A DNA stretch of 7,722 nucleotides from Candidatus Tariuqbacter arcticus (GTDB taxonomy: Bacteria > Electryoneota > Tariuqbacteria > Tariuqbacterales > Tariuqbacteraceae). Of this stretch, positions 1 through 5,841 are shown piece after piece. The notes under the pieces are model-generated. The model was not told the DNA's origin, ran no database searches, and worked only from the letters and a program-made list of their open reading frames with translations. The translations under genes and the position numbers were made by a program. How positions within the stretch are numbered: the stretch's first letter is position 1; each line of letters opens with the position of its first letter. The stretch is taken from NCBI GenBank assembly GCA_013202315.1, contig JABMRZ010000247.1, forward strand, positions 1 to 7,722, written 5' to 3'.

Positions 1-1166
1 TTATCGAACCAGCCGTTGGCTACCATTGAAAAGACCTGGTGGTATTCGTCCCAGTGCCAGATGAAGCCGTTGCCCCAGGTGATGGTGCCTTCGATGCTGT
101 AGAAGCCTTCGGTGGAGAAGAAGATATGCAGGATGTCATTGTAGTCGAAGAGCAGGCTGATTTCGGCGTAGCAGCGGAAGGTGTCACGGTTGGCGGCGCA
201 GGTGTCCGGCAGGAGGCTCAAGTCGGGCGGTATCCAATTGGTGACATTGATGGTGTCGTCCCAGTCCCAGGTCAAGCCGTCATCGGAAAGGACGAGGATG
301 AGGTTGTTGTCGTGCTGGGTGGTATCGGGGCTGGTCGCCCAGGGACCTAAATACGCTACCGCCACCCGGTCTGAAACGGGGGAAGCGGCGACTGTGCCGG
401 AGATGGTTTCGGTCCAGCAGATTTCGGTCTGCTCAGGGTCGAAGTCGATGGAGTAGGTCATAGGATCGAATTCGGCGCGGATGTAGTAATGGCGCTGAGG
501 GTCTCCGGCTACGCCGGAAGCGGGCGCTTCGGCGGAGATGATGTGGAATGAACTGTCCCTATGAGCGGCGATTTTGGGCCAGCAGACGACCACATCGTAA
601 GGGTCATACACATGTGGGGCTTCAAAAACTCCGAAAGCGCCGGTGCGGGGGAAATAGTCGAAGCCGAGGGCGGTGTGCCAATCGTCCGGCAGTTGATTCT
701 GATGGAAGCAGGGCATAGCGCGGTTGTCGGGGTATAGCGCCAGGTCGGTGAAGCCGCCGCGGTTGCCCTGGTCAACCTGGATGCCTTGGTAAAAGTGCAG
801 GCTGTCGTCGGCATCAACTAATTGGTAAAAGATATGCCGGTTGGAAGCGCCCAGGTTCAAGCCGTTCATCCAGACGATATGCGCCCAGCCGCCGTCGTCG
901 ATCTGAACTTGCCTGCCGCAGGTGGAATTGTGCTGGATATCATACCAGGTGGCGCCGAGGATGAATACATCGCCGATGGGGTCGTCGGTATCAGCGGGCT
1001 TATAGGGAGGGAAGAAGCCGTCGGGGATGGGCAACTGGCTGAAAGGACCGATGATTTGATCGGCAGTTATCAGCCTGACGGTTGAAGGATGGGCGGGGGC
1101 GCCGGCGAAAGCTGTCCCGGTTGATAATAGGGCGATGGTTAAAAGGGTGATAAACTTCTTGAACAT
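1..1166 (-). CDS. Secreted beta-propeller-like protein, C-terminus cut by window edge
   Basis: Reading the minus strand from an ATG at 1166-1164 gives 388 codons without a stop before the window ends, so only the N-terminal part is present. The start is fixed by a perfect AAGGAGG Shine-Dalgarno (1180-1174) seven bases upstream and by a classic signal peptide: MFKK, a hydrophobic run (residues 5-20), then AFAG with cleavage near residue 21. The mature part is rich in Trp, Asp and aromatic residues. It contains an Asp-box-like DDGLTW at residues 295-300 and repeated strand-like stretches (VAVAYLG, LHIFFST, AHIVWMN), which suggest a sialidase-like beta-propeller. No catalytic residues could be assigned. 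It has strong G/C preference at third codon positions. The neighbouring secreted protein at 1365-2621 ends in a T9SS sorting domain; this one may do so too, but that part lies outside the window. Exported and surface location is well supported; the function is unknown. Confidence 0.85.
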   Translation of the reverse strand, partial: MFKKFITLLTIALLSTGTAFAGAPAHPSTVRLITADQIIGPFSQLPIPDGFFPPYKPADTDDPIGDVFILGATWYDIQHNSTCGRQVQIDDGGWAHIVWMNGLNLGASNRHIFYQLVDADDSLHFYQGIQVDQGNRGGFTDLALYPDNRAMPCFHQNQLPDDWHTALGFDYFPRTGAFGVFEAPHVYDPYDVVVCWPKIAAHRDSSFHIISAEAPASGVAGDPQRHYYIRAEFDPMTYSIDFDPEQTEICWTETISGTVAASPVSDRVAVAYLGPWATSPDTTQHDNNLILVLSDDGLTWDWDDTINVTNWIPPDLSLLPDTCAANRDTFRCYAEISLLFDYNDILHIFFSTEGFYSIEGTITWGNGFIWHWDEYHQVFSMVANGWFD

Positions 1167-1183
1167 TGAAGTTCCTCCTTAGG

Positions 1184-1218
1184 TTGAATACCGAATACTG
1201 AATGCTGAATGCTGAATG
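1184..1218. repeat. Heptad tandem array, CTGAATG type
   Basis: Five consecutive 7-base units: TTGAATA, CCGAATA, then three CTGAATG. The array lies 18 bases upstream of the start of the secreted-protein gene (ATG at 1166), just beyond its Shine-Dalgarno, and may fall in its 5' leader. It has the same period as the arrays near 4848, 5596, 7362, 7385 and 7477, although the unit sequence is different. Confidence 0.8.
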
Positions 1219-1227
1219 TTTTTTACC

Positions 1228-1241
1228 ACAGAGGCACGGAG
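1228..1241. repeat. Short interspersed repeat ACAGAGGYACRGAR, copy 1
   Basis: ACAGAGGCACGGAG here and ACAGAGGTACAGAA at 1306-1319 are related 14-mers that differ only by three transitions. The copies are in the same orientation, 78 bases apart. The longer context (ACCACAGAGGCACGGAGA) resembles a CACAGAG-rich intergenic repeat that I recall from many environmental genomes; that recollection is not checked. Confidence 0.5.
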
Positions 1242-1270
1242 AAAAATAATATAATTTACAGAATATCAAT

Positions 1271-1289
1271 GGTTAAGAACCCACCTACA
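1271..1289 (+). repeat. Truncated copy of the GTGGGTT-AAG-AACCCAC palindrome
   Basis: GGTTAAGAACCCACCTACA matches the right-hand part of the full palindrome at 5639-5662. It keeps the AAG loop, the right arm and the CTACA flank. The outer half of the left arm is missing, so only GGTT-AAG-AACC can pair. A T6 run follows at 1295-1300. Confidence 0.75.
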
Positions 1290-1305
1290 GGTCGGTTTTT
1301 TAAAT

Positions 1306-1319
1306 ACAGAGGTACAGAA
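1306..1319. repeat. Short interspersed repeat ACAGAGGYACRGAR, copy 2
   Basis: ACAGAGGTACAGAA is the second, diverged copy of the 14-mer at 1228-1241. It lies directly next to the diverged hairpin at 1324-1347. Confidence 0.45.
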
Positions 1320-1323
1320 GTGG

Positions 1324-1347
1324 ATTCCCGCTAATAGCATGCGGGAA
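1324..1347. repeat. Hairpin repeat ATTCCCGC-N9-GCGGGAA (diverged copy)
   Basis: TTCCCGC (1325-1331) and GCGGGAA (1341-1347) form a perfect seven-base stem around the nine-base loop TAATAGCAT. The copy at 7549-7573 has the same stem (eight bases there), a loop of the same length that differs at two positions, and the same TGG just upstream. It sits 18 bases past the stop codon of the T9SS protein gene, so it could stabilise the 3' end of the mRNA or halt transcription. There is no U-tract in either direction, so it is not a standard intrinsic terminator. The arrangement resembles, without proof of homology, the ATTCCC-N8-GGGAAT dRS3 repeats of Neisseria. Confidence 0.75.
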
Positions 1348-1364
1348 GACATTATCAGTTATAG

Positions 1365-2621
1365 CTACTTCACTAGCAGTAATTTGTGAGATTGTTCCAA
1401 TTTGCCTGCTGTCAGCCTCGCAAAATAGACGCTGCTGGGTAGTCCGGCAGCATTCCAGGTTGTTTCGTAGATGCCGGCGGAGTGGAAAGAGTCTATCAGG
1501 CGGGCGACTTCCCTGCCTTGAATGTCATAGATTATGAGTGAGACATCGCTCGGTTCGGATAGGTAGAAGCGCAGCGTCGTTTCCGGGTTGAAGGGGTTGG
1601 GATAAGGCGAATACAGGATACAGGTTTTGGGGAGGATTGAAGTAATCGCTTCACCGGTGAAGGATTCGCCGGTGCAAAGCCAGTCGGTTTCTGAAGCTAA
1701 GTATTCACCGCCATCGGTTCCTTCCTTCTCGAAAGTGAAAGAATCTTCCTCGATGACAACAGAAGGGTAAGTTCCAACATAAGCGGAATAGGTATAAGTT
1801 CCCGCTGGAGCGCGGCCGGGTATGTTTTGAGTGCGGTCTCTATCTATAGTTGTATTGGCAGGGATGGTAAAGTCCGGAATATTCAGGACTTCCATTTCAC
1901 CGCCTGCCGGGAGGGTAATTATCGTCCAGAAGTCGATAGTCTCTGGCTGTAGTGAAATATTTTCAAGTGCGATATTGTAGTCGAAAGAGCCGCCGCTGTC
2001 CGGGATGACGATGGGCGGATTCGATGGCGTTAAGGTTAGCGCTAAATTAGGCGGAGTACCGCCCAAAGGCAATTCGGGGTCGAATTGAATATCAAAGATG
2101 GTATAAGGCATATACGGCATTATCAAAATGGTCTGGTAAGTTTCGGTCATATCCGCATAATAGGTTGCGGTCGACCAGTCAGTCGAATTGAATGCTCGAA
2201 GGTAGATAATATCTCCTACATTAACTACCGGTTCCGTGCCAAAGCCTAATCCTCGGCAGACGCAAGCATTCATAGTTAAGAAATTTCCCGGTATAAAAAA
2301 CATCATCATACCGTTAAAGACGAAAGAGTTAATAATGTTTTGGACTGGGTCGGCGAGGAAATCGTCATCAGAGGGCATGCCGATATCGGGACCTGTCATA
2401 ATCGGAGGGTCGATGCCGTCTTCGGCGCCATCGCAGATGACTTGTACAATCCAGCCATCTTCAGCGGGAACACCGCCAAAATAAACGGTGTTGGGGTTGA
2501 AAAACTGATCGAAAGTTGAGAATATTAGCGGCTGAGTCAGTTCCTGCGCGCCTGCGGTCAGCCATAACGAGGCGGCTATAATGATTAGCAGGGCAAATGA
2601 AGTTTTCTTTGGCGTAAACAT
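1365..2621 (-). CDS. Secreted protein with C-terminal T9SS type A sorting domain
   Basis: The product has 418 residues. A signal peptide (MFTPKKTS, a hydrophobic core at residues 9-22, likely cleavage after AGA near residue 25) directs Sec export. Residues 30-175 form an unrecognised region with the phrase VVNVGDIIYLRAFNS (132-146). Residues about 190-300 look like an Ig-like or CARDB-type beta-sandwich (alternating hydrophobics, DSGGSFDYNIALENIS). Residues about 338-418 match the T9SS type A (Por) sorting domain: YPNPFNPET at 340-348, IYDIQGREVARL at 364-375, VYFARL near 398 and a terminal LLLVK. In known T9SS systems this domain takes the protein across the outer membrane and is removed as the cargo is attached to the surface or released. 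The start is supported by AAAGAGG five bases upstream of the ATG. The gene lies 45 bases after cysS on the same strand. The function of the mature part is unknown; no enzyme motif was seen. Confidence 0.93.
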   Translation of the reverse strand: MFTPKKTSFALLIIIAASLWLTAGAQELTQPLIFSTFDQFFNPNTVYFGGVPAEDGWIVQVICDGAEDGIDPPIMTGPDIGMPSDDDFLADPVQNIINSFVFNGMMMFFIPGNFLTMNACVCRGLGFGTEPVVNVGDIIYLRAFNSTDWSTATYYADMTETYQTILIMPYMPYTIFDIQFDPELPLGGTPPNLALTLTPSNPPIVIPDSGGSFDYNIALENISLQPETIDFWTIITLPAGGEMEVLNIPDFTIPANTTIDRDRTQNIPGRAPAGTYTYSAYVGTYPSVVIEEDSFTFEKEGTDGGEYLASETDWLCTGESFTGEAITSILPKTCILYSPYPNPFNPETTLRFYLSEPSDVSLIIYDIQGREVARLIDSFHSAGIYETTWNAAGLPSSVYFARLTAGKLEQSHKLLLVK

Positions 2622-2666
2622 TGGAACCTCTTTTTATTTTGTATAATCATTATTTGTATATTCTAT

Positions 2667-4064
2667 TTATTTCACTTTTTTCCACCTGGTCCCATCTGCA
2701 GTATCTTCCAGCAGTATTCCAATTTCGGTCAGTTTATCTCTGATTCGATCAGCTTCATTCCAATTCTTATTCGATCTGGCTTCATTCCGCAGGTATATCA
2801 ATTCTTCGATTTCGGCGTCCGATTCGGGCTGTGAAAAGTCGAGCGCGCCGAGCACTGTGTCGATAGATTTAAGGAATTGGAGGATTTTTACCGCTCCGGC
2901 AATGGTCATTTCGCCATCGGCGATTAGGCGGTTGGCTTCTTTGACCATGGTGAAAATTGCGCCTAAAGCGGGGGCGATGTTCAGGTCATCATCGAGGCTG
3001 GCTTCAAATTCCGAGCGGGCTTTGGCTATCAGGTTTTCGATCTGGTGACATTCGCCGGTTTTCTTAACGCTGGCGAGGGCGGTTATGAAATCCTGCAGGC
3101 GCTTGAGGGCGGCGGCGGACGCTTCAAGGGAATCGAAGGTGAAGTTCAACTGCTGACGATAATGGGTGGACAAGAGCGTATAGCGGACCGCCAGCGGGTC
3201 ATAGCCTTTGTCCATCAAATCCTTTAAAGTGTAAAAATTGCCCATCGATTTCGCCATCTTCCGTCCTTCCACCAATAGATAACCACAGTGGAGCCAGTAG
3301 TGAACGAATTTTTTTCCGGTGGCGGCTTGAGATTGAGCGATTTCGTTTTCGTGATGGGGGAAGATGTTGTCTTCGCCGCCGCAGTGGATGTCGAAGGTTT
3401 CTCCCAGGTATTTCATCGACATAGCGGAGCATTCGAGGTGCCAGCCGGGTCTGCCCTGCCCGAATTGGGAATCCCAGAAGACATCGCCGTCTTCGGGTCG
3501 GCGGGCTTTCCAGAGGACGAAGTCGCGGGCTTCTTCCTTTTCATATTCGTCGGCATCGATTCGGGCGCCGGTTTTCAAGCTTTCAAATGACATTCCGGAT
3601 AACCGCCCGTATTCCGGGAAGGAGGATATGCGGAAATAGATGGAGCCTTCCGATTGGTATGTAAAGCCTTTATCCCGCAGTTTTTCGATCAAGGCGAGCA
3701 TTTCGGGGATATGGCCGGTGGCGGCGGGGTAGTATTCCGCGGGTTCGATGTTCAGGGCGTCGCGGTCGCTGAAAAAGGCTCGCTTATATTCGGCGGTGTA
3801 GTCACTTAAGGGAACGCCCGCTTTTTGGGAATCGCGGATGGTCTTATCGTCCACATCGGTGATGTTCATAACCTGGGTGACTTTGAAGCCTTTGTATTTT
3901 AGATACCTGCGCAGTAAATCCTCGAAGATGTAGGCGCGAAAATTTCCGATGTGAGCGTAGCCGTAAATCGTGGGCCCGCAGGTGTAAATCTTAACTTCGC
4001 CGGGGTTGAGGGGGATGAATTCTTCCGTCCGGCGGGTTAAGGTGTTGTGGAGGGTTAGGGGCAT
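2667..4064 (-). CDS. cysS: Cysteinyl-tRNA synthetase (EC 6.1.1.16)
   Basis: This class I aminoacyl-tRNA synthetase activates cysteine with ATP and attaches it to tRNA-Cys in the cytoplasm. At 465 residues it is full length for the bacterial family. The Rossmann signatures are present: HIGN (38-41, the HIGH box), in the context YTCGPTIYGYAHIGN, and KMAKS (269-273, the KMSKS box). The four zinc ligands that select cysteine align with those of the E. coli enzyme: Cys29, Cys212, His237 and Glu241. GWHLECSAMS and GGEDNIFPHHENE are textbook motifs. The C-terminal part (about 310-465) is the helical anticodon-binding DALR region, ending in NEADRIRDKL. No Shine-Dalgarno is visible; the ATG follows an AT-rich stretch that contains a sigma70-like promoter only a few bases upstream. 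It lies 47 bases downstream of the TIR gene and 45 bases upstream of the T9SS protein gene, an unlinked functional context. Confidence 0.98.
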   Translation of the reverse strand: MPLTLHNTLTRRTEEFIPLNPGEVKIYTCGPTIYGYAHIGNFRAYIFEDLLRRYLKYKGFKVTQVMNITDVDDKTIRDSQKAGVPLSDYTAEYKRAFFSDRDALNIEPAEYYPAATGHIPEMLALIEKLRDKGFTYQSEGSIYFRISSFPEYGRLSGMSFESLKTGARIDADEYEKEEARDFVLWKARRPEDGDVFWDSQFGQGRPGWHLECSAMSMKYLGETFDIHCGGEDNIFPHHENEIAQSQAATGKKFVHYWLHCGYLLVEGRKMAKSMGNFYTLKDLMDKGYDPLAVRYTLLSTHYRQQLNFTFDSLEASAAALKRLQDFITALASVKKTGECHQIENLIAKARSEFEASLDDDLNIAPALGAIFTMVKEANRLIADGEMTIAGAVKILQFLKSIDTVLGALDFSQPESDAEIEELIYLRNEARSNKNWNEADRIRDKLTEIGILLEDTADGTRWKKVK

Positions 4065-4075
4065 TTTAAAAATTA

Positions 4076-4103
4076 ATAATATGCGAAATAAATTATTTGT
4101 AAA
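4076..4103 (-). promoter_or_regulatory. Candidate sigma70-type promoter for cysS
   Basis: On the minus strand TTTACA (4103-4098, five of six to TTGACA) is followed by a 16-base spacer and TATTAT (4081-4076, five of six to TATAAT). Transcription would start near 4069, only about five bases before the cysS ATG at 4064, giving an almost leaderless message. This agrees with the missing Shine-Dalgarno. The region is very AT-rich, so a chance match is possible. Confidence 0.4.
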
Positions 4104-4111
4104 TGTTAATA

Positions 4112-4825
4112 TTATCGCTTATTTTCAAATAATTTAGTAATATATTTAGCAAATTTTACTGGGTCAGTTGGAAATCCTAATTCTTTGATAGGATAAGCAA
4201 CAGCTTTATCACGGTCTTCTTTTACTAATATTATTTCATATATAGACCTTGTCAATCCTAACAGTTCCTCAAGTATTATCTCTTGTTTAGTTATCTCTCT
4301 TTTGTTATTATTATTACTTTCTTTTTCATTAAATTTATCGATAATATCGTTAAATTGAACCTCAATATCGGACCACCATTTATCAAAACTTTTTTCTAAC
4401 TGGGATTCAGTAATGGTTTTCTCGTCAAGAGCATTATATATAGATTTTAACAATCTTAAAAAATCGGTCTTTTCAATCTTAACGGCTTGAAATTGTTTAA
4501 AAGGACTGTTCTCATTTAGATCGCTGTGATCTATATTGAGAAGCAATGGACATACGTTGGTTTTATTTTTGCCCATCTTTTTTGATAGTGCACCAGCCTC
4601 AAAATTTAGCCATGGCCTATCAATATTATCAGCTGTCAGTATTATTATACCAAAGTCACTTTCGTCTAGTTCTTTTTCTAATTCAAGAGACCATCTTTTA
4701 CCCTTATCTATATCTTCAGAAGAAACGAAAGGCTTTGCCGCGTTAATTACTTGTGGTAGCCAATCTCCTAAGGCTAACGCAGCCTTATGGCTCATTTCAC
4801 CAGACCAGCTTATGAAGACTTTCAT
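4112..4825 (-). CDS. TIR-domain protein, putative NAD-consuming effector
   Basis: The product has 237 residues and no signal peptide or membrane segment, so it is likely cytoplasmic. Residues 1-155 read as a bacterial TIR domain: MKVFISWSG (strand A), SSEDIDKGKRW at 35-45 (the BB-loop region), ELDESDFGIIILT at 52-64, and PWLNFEAGALSK at 71-82. Glu76 in W72-L-N-F-E76 occupies the place of the catalytic glutamate of TIR NADases (WxxxE). Residues 160-200 are Lys/Asn/Glu-rich and probably helical (ESNNNNKREITKQEIILEEL), followed by a short C-terminal tail. A strong GAGGAGG (4837-4831) five bases before the ATG fixes the start. The gene is far more AT-rich than its neighbours (AAT, AAA, ATA and TTA codons are frequent), which suggests acquisition by transfer. 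Bacterial TIR proteins often act in phage defence (Thoeris, TIR-CBASS, short Ago), but no partner gene is present here. Defence is therefore an inference; the TIR fold is well supported. Confidence 0.9.
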   Translation of the reverse strand: MKVFISWSGEMSHKAALALGDWLPQVINAAKPFVSSEDIDKGKRWSLELEKELDESDFGIIILTADNIDRPWLNFEAGALSKKMGKNKTNVCPLLLNIDHSDLNENSPFKQFQAVKIEKTDFLRLLKSIYNALDEKTITESQLEKSFDKWWSDIEVQFNDIIDKFNEKESNNNNKREITKQEIILEELLGLTRSIYEIILVKEDRDKAVAYPIKELGFPTDPVKFAKYITKLFENKR

Positions 4826-4847
4826 TTTAACCTCCTCGATTTTTGAT

Positions 4848-4867
4848 TGTTGGGTGTTGGGTGTTGG
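4848..4867. repeat. Heptad tandem array, TGTTGGG type
   Basis: Nearly three units of TGTTGGG (4848-4854, 4855-4861, 4862-4867 lacking the last base). The array fills much of the 42-base gap between the TIR start and the stop codon of the upstream gene, and it touches that stop codon (TAA at 4870-4868 on the minus strand). Confidence 0.7.
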
Positions 4868-5578
4868 TTAGAATTTGAAGATAGTTAAGCCGAGAGAAAG
4901 ATTAAAATTATCGAACGACAGCTCGTTGTCCCACATTTTCTCTTCCGTTCTCAGGTAAGTATATCGAGCGTCGATGAATACATCTTTATAAAGGATTGCG
5001 GTTAGGAAGATATAAAAGTTAGGGTCGATGTTGACATCGGTGTTGTATTCATATTCGGAAACTTCATAGCCGCTGTCGTGTTTATGTTCGGCGATTCCCA
5101 ATTTCCACCAGCTCAAACCGCCGCCCAATCCGGTCAGGATTTCCAAGACCGAATAGTGAAAGGAGCGGTGCGCCAGAGAGAGGTTGAGGCTCACTATCGT
5201 TTGATTAACATCTATATCAACGGTCTCTGGAATAGGTACTACAAGCGAGTCGAGAAAGCTGCGATTATATTCCCCTGATTTTTCGGCGGCGCTGTAGTCC
5301 AGGCTCAATGCATAGAAGTTTCTCCGGGAATCATCGCACATCCAATATGCGAAGCGGAAGGCGGGGGCGGCAAAGTCTCCTTCATCCAAGTTGGTGCGGA
5401 TTTTCAGGGAACTCCACCAGTCTTGATTGCCGGAGGGGAAGGTGTAGCCGCCGGAAACGGTGACGAACTGCCGGTATTGAGGCGAATCTTCCCAGTGGAA
5501 CAGGGAGAATGAACCGGCGAAGGAGTTCGATGCAAGGGCGAGCATCAGAAGCGGGATGATAATCCTTTTTATGGACAT
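4868..5578 (-). CDS. Outer-membrane beta-barrel-like protein, hypothetical
   Basis: The product has 236 residues. The signal peptide is MSIKRI, a hydrophobic core (7-17) and SNSFAG, with cleavage near residue 21. The mature chain alternates hydrophobic and polar residues in stretches of 8-12, as in transmembrane beta-strands: FVTVSGGYTF 38-47, APAFRFAYWM 71-80, NFYALSLDYS 87-96, QTIVSLNLSLAHRS 126-139, FYIFLTAILY 188-197, VFIDARYTYLR 200-210 and FNLSLGLTIFKF 225-236. It is rich in Tyr and Trp and ends in phenylalanine, the usual signal for insertion by the BAM complex. About eight strands are expected for this size. GGAGG (5587-5583) four bases before the ATG supports the start. It is the first gene of the minus-strand run, only 42 bases ahead of the TIR gene. 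I do not recognise a named family, and ligand or role cannot be inferred. Confidence 0.82.
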   Translation of the reverse strand: MSIKRIIIPLLMLALASNSFAGSFSLFHWEDSPQYRQFVTVSGGYTFPSGNQDWWSSLKIRTNLDEGDFAAPAFRFAYWMCDDSRRNFYALSLDYSAAEKSGEYNRSFLDSLVVPIPETVDIDVNQTIVSLNLSLAHRSFHYSVLEILTGLGGGLSWWKLGIAEHKHDSGYEVSEYEYNTDVNIDPNFYIFLTAILYKDVFIDARYTYLRTEEKMWDNELSFDNFNLSLGLTIFKF

Positions 5579-5595
5579 TATTCCTCCGGTTTTTT

Positions 5596-5637
5596 GGGTT
5601 GCGGGTTACGGGTTGCGAGTTGCGAGTTGCGAGTGAA
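5596..5637. repeat. Heptad tandem array, GRGTTGC type
   Basis: Six consecutive 7-base units: GGGTTGC, GGGTTAC, GGGTTGC, GAGTTGC, GAGTTGC, GAGTGAA. The array lies immediately upstream of the Shine-Dalgarno of the outer-membrane-protein gene, in the divergent gap. It directly abuts the palindrome that begins at 5639. Confidence 0.85.
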
Positions 5638-5638
5638 C

Positions 5639-5662
5639 GGTGGGTTAAGAACCCACCCTACA
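5639..5662 (+). repeat. REP-like palindrome GGTGGGTT-AAG-AACCCACC with CTACA flank
   Basis: A perfect eight-base stem (5639-5646 with 5650-5657) closes a three-base AAG loop, followed by CCTACA. A second full-length copy with one wobble change is at 7605-7629, and a truncated copy is at 1271-1289. All three have the same orientation. Confidence 0.85.
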
Positions 5663-5721
5663 AGGTTGTCTGTATTGATTTGGGCAACGGTCCCTGAAAA
5701 TAACTGCCGATTATCATTCGT

Positions 5722-5744
5722 AGGGGCTGGGTTTCCCAGCCCTA
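5722..5744 (-). repeat. REP-like palindrome GGGCTGGG-AAA-CCCAGCCC with CCTACG flank
   Basis: GGGCTGGG (5724-5731) pairs perfectly with CCCAGCCC (5735-5742) around TTT on the plus strand, which is AAA on the minus strand. Read on the minus strand, the right arm runs on into CCTACG, the counterpart of the CTACA flank of the other palindromes. This copy is therefore inverted relative to its two neighbours. Confidence 0.8.
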
Positions 5745-5765
5745 TTATTAATCGAAATATTTACA

Positions 5766-5789
5766 GGGCGTGGAGACCACGCCTCTACA
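5766..5789 (+). repeat. REP-like palindrome GGCGTGG-AGA-CCACGCC with CTACA flank
   Basis: A perfect seven-base stem (5767-5773 with 5777-5783) surrounds an AGA triloop and is followed by TCTACA. It is the third palindrome within 151 bases. A GTG inside its left arm (5770) is in frame with the SpoIID-domain gene, but is more likely repeat sequence than the true start. Confidence 0.8.
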
Positions 5790-5841
5790 AAAATTTCGAA
5801 AATTTTTATCGCTCATTATAATAAGAACGGGTGCGCATCGA

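Noticed and set aside
39..456. Open plus-strand frames of about 90-103 codons
   Set aside because: They are antisense to the secreted-protein gene read from 1166, whose signal peptide, Shine-Dalgarno and unbroken 388-codon frame are far stronger. The plus-strand products have valine-rich, low-complexity sequence typical of a shadow frame.
822..1269. Further open frames (plus 822-1085, minus 1000-1269)
   Set aside because: Both overlap the start of the secreted-protein gene in other frames. The minus-strand one runs through the heptad array and has no ribosome binding site or recognisable protein features.
1241..1270. Possible promoter for the secreted-protein gene at 1166 (TTGATA with TATATT or TATTAT)
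   Set aside because: The spacing between the boxes is only 10-12 bases, too short for a sigma70 promoter, and the stretch is AT-rich.
1281..1300. Possible rho-independent terminator (CCCACCT, AGGTCGG and a T6 run)
   Set aside because: The potential stem has a mismatch and only a two-base loop, and it would end plus-strand transcription where no plus-strand gene exists. The sequence is better explained as the truncated palindrome copy.
3045..3639. Several open frames of 60-100 codons within cysS
   Set aside because: cysS is a certain gene across this stretch; these are out-of-frame shadows kept open by its codon bias.
4112..4825. Complete Thoeris or CBASS system
   Set aside because: Only the TIR gene is present. 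The neighbours are cysS and an outer-membrane-like protein; no ThsA (SLOG or SIR2), CD-NTase or other known partner is visible.
5594..5821. A 75-codon plus-strand open frame between the divergent genes
   Set aside because: It is made of the GRGTTGC heptad array and three palindromes, has no start signal, and overlaps the beginning of the SpoIID frame. It is repeat DNA and not a gene.
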